Source: Taenia hydatigena (Eukaryota > Platyhelminthes > Cestoda > Cyclophyllidea > Taeniidae). Taken from it: 64,000 nt of DNA. The notes under the pieces are model-generated. The model ran no database searches. It was not told where the DNA came from and was given only the letters and a program-made list of their open reading frames with translations. Positions 10,667 through 22,744 of this stretch are shown piece after piece; positions within the stretch are counted from its first letter, which is position 1, and each line of letters starts with the position of its first letter. The translations under genes were made by a program, and so were the position numbers. Location of the stretch: the NCBI GenBank assembly GCA_036345935.2, contig JADWOT020000002.1, positions 18,601,998 through 18,665,997 of the forward strand, written 5' to 3'.

Positions 10667-12417
10667 ACCCATTTCTCTATGGTATTAAGGCAATCTATTC
10701 GGCCTCAGTGCCCACAATGAAGTGCACCGGTAGTGAAGCAATGTGCTCTGATACAAAATATGCAAATTAAGGGCAGTCATATCATTTAGATGCCAAGGGC
10801 AAACGTCATTTTCAACCCTTCAGTGATGGAAGGCCGGAGACTCTATCATTCGCAGCACACTTTTTAAGGGAAAGCCAAAGTTTTCCAGAGAACACATAAG
10901 ATCTTGCTTACTCAGCGCTGGTGTGTGCGGATATTATTTGTTTAGATGAGACGATAACCTCAACCCAACCTATTTTAGTTTATTTTGCGGAAAGTATCAA
11001 ATCTCTTTTATTGAGCTTCTTCAGTGTTGCAAACTTTCTGTGCTTGTTAAGATCCATTACAGAATCTGCTGAGCAAATTGCATTGTATCTGTGCAAGCAA
11101 AGCTGTAGCAAAGGCTTGCTCTACGAAGTGCATTTTCCAATAAATTTCCACGCAGATTATTGTTATAGCTCCTCTTCTACCAAAATTTTCTCCCAATGCT
11201 AGACACAATCATTGTTTGCATCCTCAGTGAGAGTCTAACCATTCTAGTAAAGTAAAAAAGCAAAGCCCAGTGCATAAGCGACTTTGTTTGCTGGAAGGTC
11301 ACTCAAAAGCACATAGGCACTGTGGGGTCGCGGATTTTATGTGCTCCCTTACCCGACTGACGGACACCAACACAGCGCTGCAAGTAAACTCTAACCTAAA
11401 CACTGACATCGCCTATCCAGCATCATTGTTTACCACATCTATGTCTGTAGACTGACTGTGGTTCATGCTACACGAACTCTTTGGATTAATATGAAAGAAA
11501 TGCAACCCACCTCTCATCTGATACTAGGTGACTTCAACGGGTTTTAGTTGTGCTGTACGGACAGCATACAGTATGCCCTTGTAGCCTTAATTTAAACGCA
11601 CCCATCTTAAAATGGCAGGTGATCTTACGACCAGTGAAGTGGGATCTCAGTATTGTACTAGATTTTGTCAGCTAAAGTGAGAAGCAGGGACATTTATTTC
11701 ACTTGATTTGTCACCTAAAGGTCCTTTCGGGTGGTGTCCTCAATATTCTCGTGTTAATTGTCAAATTGACTTTTATTCTCCATAAAAGCATTTAACCGTG
11801 ATTCACACAACACTTACAGAATTAGCCCAGTAAAGACCTTATTTTCGCAGTCTTATGCAGGCTCTGTGGAAATGAAATGACGAATGTCGCACGTTAAGCG
11901 AACGTCATGATCATGCACCAGCTGGATTTTCGCCACCATTAGCAGAGGGATAGAAAATGTCCCTTTATTATTATCAATTCTTTCTGTCGATTTTGATTTC
12001 ATTGCCCACAATTAATCAGCTTCTAAATCCAAGGGCAGAAGGAGCAATGTCACTTGGCTGTACAGCTTTCCAATAAATATAAATTCTTTAGAACTAAATG
12101 CCACAGGTGCCAATCTATAAAGCCAAATTTATCAAATATTAATAGGGCAATGCTTAAATTGCTCTTGCTCATGCTCGGGTGTCATTTCTGTAAGACCACC
12201 GGTATTCTCTTAGCAAACAGATTTAGTTGTGACCTTTCGCTCAAATATATTTGATGCAGACTCGATATGTCGGTAGAAGGGTGAATCCCAAGGATAGAGA
12301 TCGCTAGCATTTGGAGCAGTTCGATTGCGAAAGTGAATCGTCAACTTTTACGGGAGGGCTAAAATGAGTTGTGGATTTAGGTGGTAGAGTTAAATTGGTA
12401 AAACGAACATCATTGGT

Positions 12418-12857
12418 ATGCGTGTTGATGAAAAGCAAGCTGCGACGTCTGCGATAGCAGACGGCCTTCATAAAAATGAAGGTTTAATTTGTGCGAAGAA
12501 AGAGGAAGATGATGATGATTCCCGAAAGCAAAGCATGGATGTCGTAATGGCGGTAGGAAACTGCTGACGTTTTCGATCCCTGCGAAATTAATTTACCAGG
12601 TAAGAAGTGTGGTAGGAAGACTGATAAACGGGTTCTGCTCTTAGTTCTACTCATATTCCATTTGCCCTCTCTTTAGAGTCTGCGATGGTGCAGCGAAGGA
12701 AAAGGAATTTGGTGAGATGGGCTGTACAGTGGAGGCGATGCAGATGAGGGCAGACTACATGGAGGAGCATGAGCACCTGCTCACCATGATGCGTTGCATC
12801 GGCGACGGTAACGATGACACCTGTGCCTATGGTGCTTTTTCTCCTCCTCTTTTCTTC
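12418..12857 (+). pseudogene. Two coding-like exons of an unrecognised gene, with an apparent frameshift
   Basis: Not recognised. Segment 1 (12418-12599) starts at ATG with an in-frame TAA shortly upstream. It reads MRVDEKQAATSAIADGLHK, then a KKEEDDDD acidic run, to MDVVMA; the frame then shifts by one base at about 12553-12558 and continues as ETADVFDPCEINLP to a strong donor (ccag/gtaagaag) in phase 1. A 79-base intron ends at tttagag. Segment 2 (12679-12857) continues in matching phase with VCDGAAKEKEFGEMGC and YMEEHEHLLTMM, ending at donor ttc/gtaagg. Matching phases and strong splice sites argue that this was a real gene; the frameshift suggests decay, a sequencing error or a missed splice. 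It lies wholly in the part of the left arm that is missing from the right arm. Confidence 0.4.
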
Positions 12858-15283
12858 GTAAGGTGTATCTTTGTGCTTACTAGGGCAAGAGTAACTATGC
12901 TAAGCACTTTTCTTGCCGGATATTCTCCACAACGAAAGACATTCTAATACCTGTAGATTTGGGTCAAGCCTATTACCTAACCGTTAACAAAGTAAAGTAG
13001 GAAACCAGGGATTAGAAGTGGGTGAAGGTTTTGTCGTTAAATAGACCACGATCTCAGTCGCCGAAATCTTGTGAGCTATTATCCATTCCATTACATCATT
13101 TGGCTTTAATTTCGTTCCTTTTTCAGAAAATGAGAAATTGTACATGCGTAAATAGTTAGGTTGTTTCGAAGTAATGCTGCGGTGAATTGAAGGATGGTAT
13201 TGAGATTGCTTTGATCGTAAACTAAATTCCAGGTTCGCATGGTGCGCAAAGTTGGAAGGCTTTGAGAAAAGGTTTGACACTTCCAGCTCTCTGCCGAAGA
13301 GCGTGTGCAGTTCAGACACAATGAAGAGGCACACTGCGTTTTAATTCACCTGCTAAATCGCAACTAAAATAAATTGTGCTCTATCAGCCAGCAAACATGA
13401 CTCTGCAATAGGCCACACAGCACACTGCATGTAGCACGTGTTAAGAAGGAAGCATTCAATTAGAATAACACGAGGCAATATAACCGTCGCAGCGCTCTAC
13501 GATATCGTCCATACTGCATTTCAATTCATCCTCATCACCCTTCTCCTGTTTCGTTTTGTCCTCGTAGACTGTGCCCTTTGTTTCCTTACTGCTACTCCCT
13601 TCTCCGTTCAAAGGGCTTCAGAAGGCAAAAGCGTTGGGAGGTGTTGAAATTCGTAGAAATTAAGGCTAGGTGATGGCATCTCTTCCTTTGGGTTCCTTTG
13701 GCTTCACTTTGCTGCGACTCTCTTTCCATCAAATTTGATGACAGCTTTTCCGGCTAGACGTGTCAAGAGAAGTCTGTGAGTCCACATCACGGGCACCAGC
13801 TTCATGTTCATTCTTAAGTGTAATTACGCCAATAAATTGCGCTGAGAATGCTCCCAACATCTGCTTGAACAGAGGGTAGATGGACAAATAAATAAAAGTG
13901 ATGTCCGAATTGAGGAAATAAAGTGTTTGCAATGCGCCCCACACACTGCATAACCATCAAATCTTAATATCACTACATTTTCTTCCAAATCCTTCCCATT
14001 TTTATTACCTCTTTCTATTTCCTTCTCAGCCTGCTCCTGAGAGGCTGTCAACCTTACTCTCCTCTGCAATTAAGGCAAGAATTGACGCAGGCAAATGGGA
14101 AGGGTTAAGGCGACAAAATCAAGAGTAGCGGAGACAGTAAAAGCCAGTAATTTTTCGTAAAAATGGGGCTTTCATAAATTCGCTTCATGCATTGGCTATT
14201 GCAACCTCGTCAGGAGCACATAATTTGTCCACAAGTCTGATAGGCACTATTTCCATTTCTCCAGTGCTGCGACGAAATAGTATATGTCAGCTCCAAAGCC
14301 AGCAACGCATCCTGTCAATTTTTTGTGCATTCAGAGTGTCTTTCCTTTGCTAACTGCAGGTGGGGATGGAAATGCACTAATTCTCTGCAAGATAACGCAG
14401 CAGCAGAAATAGTTCACTCACCATTAGACATGTTTCAAGGCAGCTCTGCGGAATCGCATAATTTAGTAGCATTAAATAAAGTGCTTTTACGAGCCTTCTG
14501 TTAGGATTGTTTGATGGAGAATATAATCCAGGCGCAATGCAGAATTGAGTTAATGTGGATTCGTTAACCCTCAGAAAGCGATGATAACCAGTTACAACAA
14601 TCTGCAGAGCAGGATCCTCGCATATGCTACGAGTAGAAGTCAATCACTAAAGAGGAGAGATTAAACACTTGCCTTCATTTGATGGTTGTACGTGTCACCA
14701 TCACCAATGTGTCACTTGGAGGCTCTTCCAAGGATGAGCTGCTCCCGGATGAAGATGTGTACCTGATTGCTCCGCATCTTACGCAGTGTTAATGCAATGC
14801 TCACATTTACATCCATCAAAATTCATCCCAGGTCATGATTCCCTACTCTTTTGGCTATTCGATACAACCATCACTTGATTAAGGGATTTGGAAAATCTTG
14901 CCAAGAGTGAAAACAAAAAGAGTAGTGAGCTTCGTGTGCGGCAATTTTCCGTCCACCTGTTCATTGTATTTGAGTCCTCCTTACTATTTCCGTAAGATCT
15001 CCATCCAATTTTGGCCAGTCACTAGTTTTGGGAACAAATGTGGGCGGATGTTTGTGCCAATTCAAGCATCACTACACATATCGGCTATTTATTAGCTAGA
15101 ATATCGTAACTTCGCAATTAAAACTGCAGCACGACTATTCACATGTAAAAAGCAAACGGAAAAATAAACGTAGAGGTGAAGTTAGTGATGGAGAATCAGC
15201 ATACTTTGGAAGTAAAAACAATTGTGGCAGAAAAGTATCGAGTTTGCTATTTGCATGCCACGAAAAATTGGCGCTTTTGATCC

Positions 15284-15724
15284 GTTCTAAATTATATCGA
15301 CAAGCATGCATTAGTGGAAATTTGTGTTCGACTTACTAAAAGAACATACAGTAGGAAACTCATCAAAGCCTGCCTCAGCCACAAACCCAACAAGCGTTTG
15401 AACTTCTACGATGCCTAGTGCCTGGACTTCTTTAAATGCACGAAACGGCAGAACGTGGCGGCTTACAAATTTCGTTGGAGAGGGAGTTTGACCTCAACTC
15501 CTACGACACTGCTTGCAACTGCTGCTTACGAGACGCACATGCAACGAATAGGTAAATGTCTTCGTGGTATAGAAAGCATTAATTCGCACCTTGACAGTAA
15601 TAAATGCTGCTCGACAATGACCAACGCAAACGAGTTGGTTCACGAATATTCCTCAGATTACACCCTATATTTGGCTATAGTAAAGAGTATGAATATATTA
15701 GAAAGCATTATGGAGAACGTCTAG
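15284..15724 (+). pseudogene. Coding-like 441-nt frame broken by one TAG
   Basis: A continuous plus-strand reading frame of 146 codons plus a final stop, interrupted only by TAG at 15416-15418. It reads NYIDKHALVEICVRLTKR, then SHKPNKRLNFYDA, stop, CLDFFKCTKRQNVAAYKF, and on to a normal stop at 15722-15724. The Lys/Arg/Cys-rich, low-stop composition before and after the TAG suggests former coding sequence. I do not recognise the family. Immediately upstream another frame reads RKIGAFDPF, which would fit a second frameshift at about 15282. Confidence 0.35.
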
Positions 15725-15940
15725 CTAGATATGTATTATAAGTCATCGCAAATGCAACAATGCATTCATTCTTTATGATCAAAAAACAACTCTGTCATGG
15801 CCTTTTATCGACATGCAATGGAAAATATTTGATTGAGCAACTGGCATTAATGACCAATTGCCGCAGCCTGCCGAAAATCAGAATATTCATCAAGCTAGCC
15901 AGCCTAACGTAGCAGTGAGTAGGTAGGCAAGCCAGTGGAA

Positions 15941-16069
15941 ATGCAGTCAAATATACAGGCCCTCAGGGAGGCAGACATTGAGGCGATGGTGGAAGAGATG
16001 ACCAACCGACTGGGAGGAGTGAGGCGAGAGGAGAGAGGAACCGAGACAATGTGTGAGGCTAAGGCACAG
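15941..16069 (+). CDS. Putative exon, unknown acidic/basic protein
   Basis: ATG-initiated open segment of 43 codons: MQSNIQALREADIEAMVEEM followed by TNRLGGVRREERG and ending AKAQ at a possible donor cag/gtattc (phase 0). It is rich in Glu/Arg as in an amphipathic helix. An in-frame TAG lies seven codons upstream, so it would be a first coding exon. Its phase would fit the terminal exon at 17184, but no intervening exon links them convincingly. An unusually purine-rich local composition is an alternative explanation for the open frame. Confidence 0.25.
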
Positions 16070-16672
16070 GTATTCAAAAAAAGAGAGGACAATGCTGCAG
16101 CCTGCTAGATGTTAGGACAAGTAATGAGCCTGCATGTCTAACAAGGCATTGGTGAGGCAGGCAAACTGACAGGATTCTAGCCAAATGAATAGGCATCCAA
16201 ACGAAAGCAAAAGTGTAGGTCATAGAGTGGGGATGCGGGTACATTGAACTGGAGCATACCTGCAATGCTTACGTATATCAACTTATTAAACAAGATATAA
16301 TGCATTAAAGTGCCGAGATTTCGCGAGGTGCACACAACAAGTGACTAATTTAGGGGTTCGAAAGTGCTTATTACCTGCAAGATTAGACAGGCGAATTTGG
16401 AGTTGGGATGGCCTTTGCAGACTGCGCTCCCTCTCATATCAAGGGTATGAAATCGGAAGTGGATGAGAGAGACACAGAATGCATTACACTCACTTGCCTC
16501 CCTGCTAAATGGACTTGCTTTGGCACGTTTCAAATTAAACAGGTTGTGCTCTTCAGGGATCGAAGAAGTAGAGGTGTGAAGACACCTGAAAGCTATGACA
16601 AAGGCAATCACATGGATGACTAAAGTGCGGCCATGTGCCACCATGCATGAGGATCAGGTGAGTTAAAAGCAC

Positions 16673-16678
16673 TATAAA
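16673..16678 (+). promoter_or_regulatory. TATA box
   Basis: tataaa in the context actataaaatg, 58 bases upstream of the ATG at 16736. This spacing fits an RNA polymerase II promoter with a short 5' leader. Confidence 0.35.
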
Positions 16679-16735
16679 ATGATTGCAATAAAAATCAGAA
16701 AACAATAAACAATCTCCACCACAACATTTGCAGTC

Positions 16736-17014
16736 ATGGAAGGAGGAAGTTGCGGCTCATGCTCAGGCAATACATGCAACACATATCAGTGGACCAGGGA
16801 TGATATAACCAAACTGATCATTTATTTGCTCAAGTGGTTGTACAACAGAGGACAATGTAACGCTGACAATTTGATGGTCAGTAGAGAGTTGGAAGAACTG
16901 GAAGGAGCTGTGCTTGAAGAAAGTGTGGTGGGACAGAGCGATTTGCAAAAGCTGATGCAGCTTCTGTTCTACCTACTTAAAGTGGGCTATCAGAGGTGTT
17001 CGTGTTGTGGCTAG
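16736..17014 (+). CDS. Small Cys-containing protein, unrecognised
   Basis: A 92-codon frame opened by an ATG in good context (cagtcatgg). The N-terminus is Cys/Gly-rich (MEGGSCGSCSGNTC). Two predicted amphipathic helices follow (DDITKLIIYLLKWLYNRG and RELEELEGAVLEE), then a hydrophobic LLFYLLKVGY and a C-terminal CSCCG. The Leu/Glu-rich, heptad-like pattern suggests a folded or dimerising small protein. I do not recognise a family. A TATA box sits 58 bases upstream and a polyadenylation signal lies at 17324, beyond a good terminal exon. Just past its stop another frame reads an Arg-rich VRVVARPALLGRTRPVARPA, so a splice or frameshift linking the two is possible. Confidence 0.4.
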   Translation: MEGGSCGSCSGNTCNTYQWTRDDITKLIIYLLKWLYNRGQCNADNLMVSRELEELEGAVLEESVVGQSDLQKLMQLLFYLLKVGYQRCSCCG

Positions 17015-17183
17015 ACCTGCCCTTCTAGGACGTACTCGTCCTGTAGCCAGACCTGCTCGAATAGAGCGTGTTCGTGAGAGCTGAGCGTGAAGGAGACCAT
17101 TGGGAGGAACTTGGTTGAAGAAGGCAGATCGCAGTCCTGTGAAATTCAAATTCAAATTTAAAAGCTTCTTCACTTCTTTTTAG

Positions 17184-17312
17184 GATGTTTTATCTGACCT
17201 GGATTATCCTACTTACTTCCACCGCTCCAATGCCATAGCAGGCTCTTCAACACTCTTCAACTCGACTATTTCTTATACCAATCGCCAATTTACGGCTGAA
17301 GTTGTATTATAG
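17184..17312 (+). CDS. Putative terminal exon
   Basis: A strong acceptor (ttcttcacttctttttag at 17166-17183) is followed by 42 open codons, DVLSDLDYPTYFHRSNAIAG to TNRQFTAEVVL, then TAG at 17310-17312 and AATAAA only 12 bases later. Reading in phase 0 gives a balanced, non-repetitive sequence with two N-glycosylation-like motifs (NST). The upstream partner exon is uncertain: the frame of the gene at 16736 does not join directly, and the exon at 15941-16069 fits only by phase. Confidence 0.4.
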   Translation, partial: DVLSDLDYPTYFHRSNAIAGSSTLFNSTISYTNRQFTAEVVL

Positions 17313-17323
17313 CAAGGCCACAT

Positions 17324-17329
17324 AATAAA
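17324..17329 (+). terminator. Polyadenylation signal AATAAA
   Basis: Canonical hexamer 12 bases after the TAG of the putative terminal exon. The following 40 bases include a T-rich run (caattttttcg). Confidence 0.35.
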
Positions 17330-17462
17330 CGACATAGTTTACAATTTTTTCGAGTGTTAATGTTGCCCTTGCTGTCTTGTTCTTAGTTTTGCCTATCATT
17401 CTGTCCATTTTGTCGATAATCAGCTAGTAGGGTGTGAAAGGGAGTGCGCCTTACTCACATAA

Positions 17463-17786
17463 CCAACGTCTTCACGAAGACACGGCTTCAAGTGTACTCC
17501 AGTTCCTGTTATTAGCACCAATTATGCGGAACATGTGGTTGGGGTGATTGTCATGGTGCACGACATTGGCGACTCTTCTGTTGGAAGTCGCGCATTTCAC
17601 CCAAAAATTCTCAATGCCATTACTGCTGCCACAGCGCACCAAGGTGTAACACGCAGAGACGGACATTGCTATGCTCTTATAAGGAGATAGGATTTGCCTC
17701 TCATTGCCACCATTGTGGTGTGGTGTGCCCTCCTTGAGGTGGTAACAGGCCAAAGTAGAGCATGCGTGGACTGCATTCAGTTATGA
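17463..17786 (+). pseudogene. Coding-like segment with one internal TAG, unrecognised
   Basis: After a TAA at 17460-17462 the plus strand is open for 75 codons: PTSSRRHGFKCTPVPVI, then VVGVIVMVHDIGDSSVGS, AFHPKILNAITAATAHQG and DGHCYALIRR. After TAG at 17688-17690 it is open again for 31 codons, including IATIVVWCALLEVV, to TGA at 17784-17786. Codon composition looks protein-like. An alternative is an exon ending at a donor-like caag/gtgtaa (about 17644). A 93-codon frame on the opposite strand (17472-17753) looks less protein-like and I take it as the shadow. Confidence 0.3.
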
Positions 17787-17922
17787 GGCATTGTGTGCTG
17801 TAGTTTGCCCATTGTCGCAATCTTTACAGGGCAAACTCAAATGACGGCATTTTCACTTAAGAAGTGATGGTATTAGTCCGACACTTAAGGTTCAGTATCG
17901 GACATCCTACTTTGCTCTACAG

Positions 17923-18096
17923 GTTATCGTTACTATCCAAATCAGGCAAGATACAACTATTAGCATAGAAGGAGGTTTGTTCCGAGCAGAAAGCACAACA
18001 TTTGCATTTTGCGATAGTGGAAGCTCTGCGCAAGCCGTGGATGACGCATACACGGACGTCTGGTGTCTGAGCTATGGCTGGCTATACCTGAATCAG
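17923..18096 (+). CDS. Putative internal exon, unrecognised
   Basis: Exactly 58 open codons between a good acceptor (ctactttgctctacag) and a good donor (aatcag/gtgagc). It reads VIVTIQIRQDTTISIEGG, then FCDSGSSAQAVDDAYTDVWC and LSYGWLYLNQ. Both borders are in phase 0. Aromatic and acidic residues are distributed as in a globular domain. No partner exon downstream could be assigned. Read in phase 1 instead, the exon would end early after GYRYYPNQARYNY, so a terminal exon is the alternative. Confidence 0.35.
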
Positions 18097-18099
18097 GTG

Positions 18100-21000
18100 A
18101 GCCATGGCTTAGCGTGCCATGTCAAGAGTGTTTAGAAGGCATGTACAGTCGTGATTGTGCATGTGATTAATTTCGAGCCCAGTAAGCCACTGCTTCACCT
18201 GATTTTGGTGCTGACACCCTAATGACAACGCGTAAGACTGGTTGGGATGCTGTAGTATTGCAGCATTCATTATTGCCACCGCCTATGTATGCTTTGTTTG
18301 CTTTCGCACATTATTTGTTTTTTCCAATCCAACTATATAGGACGCATCTTCAATTCAATGGTACACCCGCTACGAGAAAGTGCGTGGGCATGAAGCCGAC
18401 ATCGTGCGAATTTCTTCACGCAACTCACGTATAGCCCCACGTAACTGGTTTCGGAGCACATTGTTTTCTTAAGTCTTTGCCGCATCATTTTGGCACTTTT
18501 AACTTATAGATCTGCATGGTCGCTGGCAGACATTGAAAGGGCAAGCGTAATGGCTTTGAGACCTTTGTTTATTTGAAGAAAAAATCATGAAAAATCAAGG
18601 CAATTCGATGTAAGCTTGTATCAGCAACTTAACTGGTTGGATACTAATTGGGATGAACCCACACATTATGTGAGCCGACAAGATGCGGATGGCAAGTCAA
18701 TTATTTCTCACCATTGGGTGAAGCGGAGGCCTCTTCCACGAGCAAGCAAACGTTGTGAGAAGCTAGTGGTAGTCCTCTTCTTCGTTATCAATGACATACA
18801 CCAACCATTTGCAGGGGACATCAAAGTTGTTCATAGGTTTGGTTGTGGCCACTAAGTGAGCGTTGCAGATGCCGCCAGCGTTTTCGATTGTTAATAAAAC
18901 AGCTAAATTGACCCCAGTAGTTTATTGGGGAGAAACTTGGACACTACGTAGAAAATCAGCGCCTGAAATCGCCTACTAAGCTAATTATAGACATATGATT
19001 CATTTCATTCCCCAGAATTCTCTGCCGATACTGGTCTCCAACGGTATCTTCTTTTCCACCATAAACTCTTACTCTTGTGACGGTAATACAAAAAGCCTGA
19101 TAATTCATTACAAATCAAGTTACGATAGCGTCGACAAGGTGGTTGCGCAGACGGCCTTCTAGGTTGCCTAGGGATCATGAACACAAACAGAAGCCGACTA
19201 AAAGCAAACAAGATGATGAAGCACAAGGGGTACCTGATATTAAGGTGGAAAGCAAAGAGGCACGATTTAATTTCTAGTTTTGATAGTTGCGTTGCAAGAC
19301 CTTAAGCTCCTAACGCTTCCAATTTGGAATGGATGAAGTCTGTAGAGAGGATTTTTACCTCTTTTGAATGACGAGTTAAAATAAAGTGACGCAACACTGA
19401 AACGCATCAGTGTACAGAATAATGTCTACTACTGCGGGGCAGTGAAAGCTATTTTACTAGAGAGCAAGAAGCATTTTGACGTATACTCTGATTAAAAAAC
19501 CGAGGTATTAGTCAAGTTAGTAATTCCATAACTTCTTCAAAAATTCTAACTACGTCAAAGGAAAAATGAGTAGATGTTGCTGCCACAAGTGTAGCAGAAT
19601 CGCTGCCAATCTCCTCTCATTCCCCTTTTAAAAATTTTGGAAGAACAGGCTTATTTTGTAGGGGCACATTCTGGCAACCGTGATTGGAGTGAACAGATGT
19701 GGAAGTGCGTATTTTCCGAGCTTCCCTCAGTTTTAATGAAAGCCGACGATGCACCCGCCGGTGGACTAGTTAAATTGAATAATTTATTTTAAAGCTCATG
19801 ACTTGGTCTTGTCCTTTTCGCACACCTTCTGTGCAAGCAAAAAGGAATTCAACAGAGACACCACATCCCACTCGCAAGTTTGCGCTTGCAATGCGCTCTC
19901 ATCCACAGTAAGTGCATTTTATACCACATTGTTTTCACTTCTTATTGTTACTTTCCTAACCCTTTTTCATCATCATTTTCCACCAGTACTAGCCCTTGCA
20001 GTAAGATGGAATCAGTTGCCATCACTCCAATCGCTCCTCCTCATCCGTCTCAATTAACGATAAGCACTAGTCCGAAAAATGAGCAATTTCATTAATGGAA
20101 GGAGAGCTGCCAGAACTTGTGTTGATGATGAGCACAACCAAACCTGGTCGCTCTTGTTCTGTTGCTCAAATTGAACCCACAGTAATGGAATTTCGCACGA
20201 ATTTCCAACTACCACGTAATCCTTCCTCACAATGCCAGAGCAGGAGTCAGTACTAGACGTTCATCTATTTCTACCTCCTTGTCCAGTACCTAGTTATTAC
20301 TATGAGACATATGCCAGTGTCAAAGTGAGAGGAGGACATGTGGTGCACCACTTAGAATTCTCGCTTCACTCTTAACAACTATGACCTCAACAATGCAGAC
20401 GTGGACCAAAGTGGCACTTATCAAACCAACATTGCCATTTCAAATTAGTTGGGAAGACCACGCACACGAAAACGATGAATTACTTGCTGCCTGTCTCTCT
20501 GTAATATTGCACTGTGGTGGCACGCACCCCCGCTAAAAAACTTTCATGCACCAATTGCCGAAGCAATGCGGAGCTAAAAAGCGAGGCATTTCTCATTAAC
20601 TCCCCTTTCCATGTTTGAACCTGTCCTATAGAATAAAGGAAAGGGCGTGGAACACTTTGCCTTCCTGTTCAGTTTTGTAACCACTCTAATCGCATTGTCA
20701 CAGTTCTCCGTCCACTTCTCTCTCGAAGCAGTTAATGGCATTTACAAACTTGCACATTGCTATCACTCGCTAGTAAGTGAAAGGCAAAGCACGCTACAGA
20801 TAGCAGCAACCAACGCATACATGTACCTTCCTCTAGACGCTGGTCGGGAACTGCGGTGGTACGCTTGTGCTTGTGAGGAACGTTAAATGTTTGGAAGGCT
20901 TCTTGTGGGTAAAGTTATGAAAATTCGCATGGCTGCTCGGAACGAGAAGCGAGCGATTGGTCGCGCGGCGTATGAATTGAGAGATCAATTTATGGTACAA

Positions 21001-22700
21001 TTGACGGATGGGCAATTGGATTCCAGTGAGTAGTGCTTGGTAGTTCCATTAGCTGGGTCATGATTACACTCGACTGATGGCTACACTTTATTACTTGCGC
21101 TGAGTTCAGAACGTAGCCGTTTGTGTAATAATGAATGACTGCTGCAAATGAGGTTGATCGAGTTGTTGAGGTCATGCAAGGAGGAGGATAAGTGGTTCAT
21201 ATTGTTCCATAGGCTAGGTCCTCTTACCTACCGTAGTTTTGATGGCATTTGTCCCCCGAATGCCATCTTTTCCTCCCACGATAGTGAGTTACTAGACCGT
21301 TGAACAACCTAAACATCGGATAAAGGTAGAGCAAAGCTTTGGCGTCTATCATTAACCGAGGTACTCAGGAGTGAAGTGGGGAGTTGTGCAGGCGTTCTTT
21401 AAATTGTGCAAGTGTGCCGACGTGATGAATTGGCTGCACATTCAAAGAAGGCATATTTCGGGGGGCTAACACACACTGGTCTCAGCTAAAGGGGAATCAA
21501 AGAAGAGGCCAAAAGAACATCCGCCATGGGCCAGATGTGTTGCAGTTCAGCCAATAGCATCAGCATTGGCACTACCCACCAAGCCAACCAGTTTGATTGT
21601 TCTTTTAAATCTGGAACAATGTAAGCACCCTTGCAAAATTAAAAAAATACAATATTTACCTCGAAGCACAACTTGGTACGAAATGCCGGGAAAGTAAAAG
21701 GAGAAAAAGACACTCGAGCAAACAGCAAAGCTAGCATTTGGTGAACAATGTCAGCCATTTCACAACTACCTTGACATTTATTAGTGGTTTGATAAAAAGT
21801 AGAAAGCATTTGCAGGTTCGCCTCCACAACCGCTATGGCTATAAGACGAGACTGAAATCAACAAACGGCCGACCTCCGCAGATTTAAAATACTGCTCAAT
21901 GACTACTAAACCGAAGACCACAATAACAACAACAACAACAACACAATTACCTTGACAAACGGTTTCACGTTAAAATCCAGCATGACAGCCTCGACAAACA
22001 TAGCAACGATGAGGCGTTACAGAGTGACCACTGACAGCCAACGATGGCGATTGCTTTTAGAAAATACAAAATGCTGGCCAGTGTATGACAAATTGCGAAC
22101 ACATCATGGAGAGGAGCGTTGTGAGGCTGTATTGATGCGAAGAGGTCAACACGAGAAGCAATCGAGCCGTTTTTCTGTCTCTATCTAGATAAAGCCCACT
22201 TTGACGGAATTTGACGCCAAACGATACGTAGAAAAAAAAAAACAGGATCTAAGAATGAGAAAAGAAGTGTACTTGATTGGTCCCAAGCTCCGTATCAGTC
22301 CAGTGCTACTGTGCCACTATTTTCATCGTCATTCCGTCTGTATATAGGAAAAAGAGGATGCTACATGCACGGACCTTTCACCCTCCCTTTCTCCTCCCTC
22401 CTCTCCCCTTCACATAAAACGCAAAGGCAAATCTTAAGGCACTCTCAAAACACGCGACTAGTCCAAAAGTACTGTCAGAAAGCTCAAAACAAAATGCATC
22501 ATATGACTTGTTCAGAAGAAACGAAGCGATATCGAGCATTTAAAACCAAATTGTTAAGTTGAGTACAAAAGTAAGAAGTGAGCGAAGAAAATAAAACGAT
22601 GAAGGACAAATGATGGACGGCTATGTGAACATGGGATGCATATTGATATGAATGAGCTGAGTACTCTGCATCATGAATGGGCGAATAAGGGAGCGATAAA
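18100..22700. other. Gene-poor stretch
   Basis: Only short, overlapping frames without splice support. It contains an (AAC)n microsatellite at 21924-21943 and an 11-base poly-A run near 22231-22243. Nothing else is supported. Confidence 0.4.
21924..21943 (+). repeat. (AAC)n microsatellite
   Basis: About six AAC units in the context caataacaacaacaac. Confidence 0.8.
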
Positions 22701-22744
22701 AGCTAACAACAGTGGAAACTCAGTTACCCTCGCCTTTAGCCCCG

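Larger units (their letters stand above)
9205..14800 (+). repeat. Left arm of a large inverted duplication
   Basis: This region is the reverse complement, at moderate identity, of 54200-60175. Anchors seen by eye: 9230-9260 with about 60120-60150 (tgctttgcactgccca), 9665-9690 with 59683-59710 (gggcatgcggcgaatcgag), 10118-10170 with 59255-59290, 10420-10440 with 58955-58975 (attctgataacctattaac), 10645-10666 with 56082-56103, 11390-11430 with 55320-55360, 11845-11865 with about 54900-54920, 14195-14220 with 54780-54815, and 14380-14640 with about 54350-54630. The left arm carries about 2.2 kb (roughly 11870-14120) with no counterpart on the right. Frames shared by the arms are broken in at least one copy, so the duplicated DNA looks mostly non-coding or decayed. 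Confidence 0.75.
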
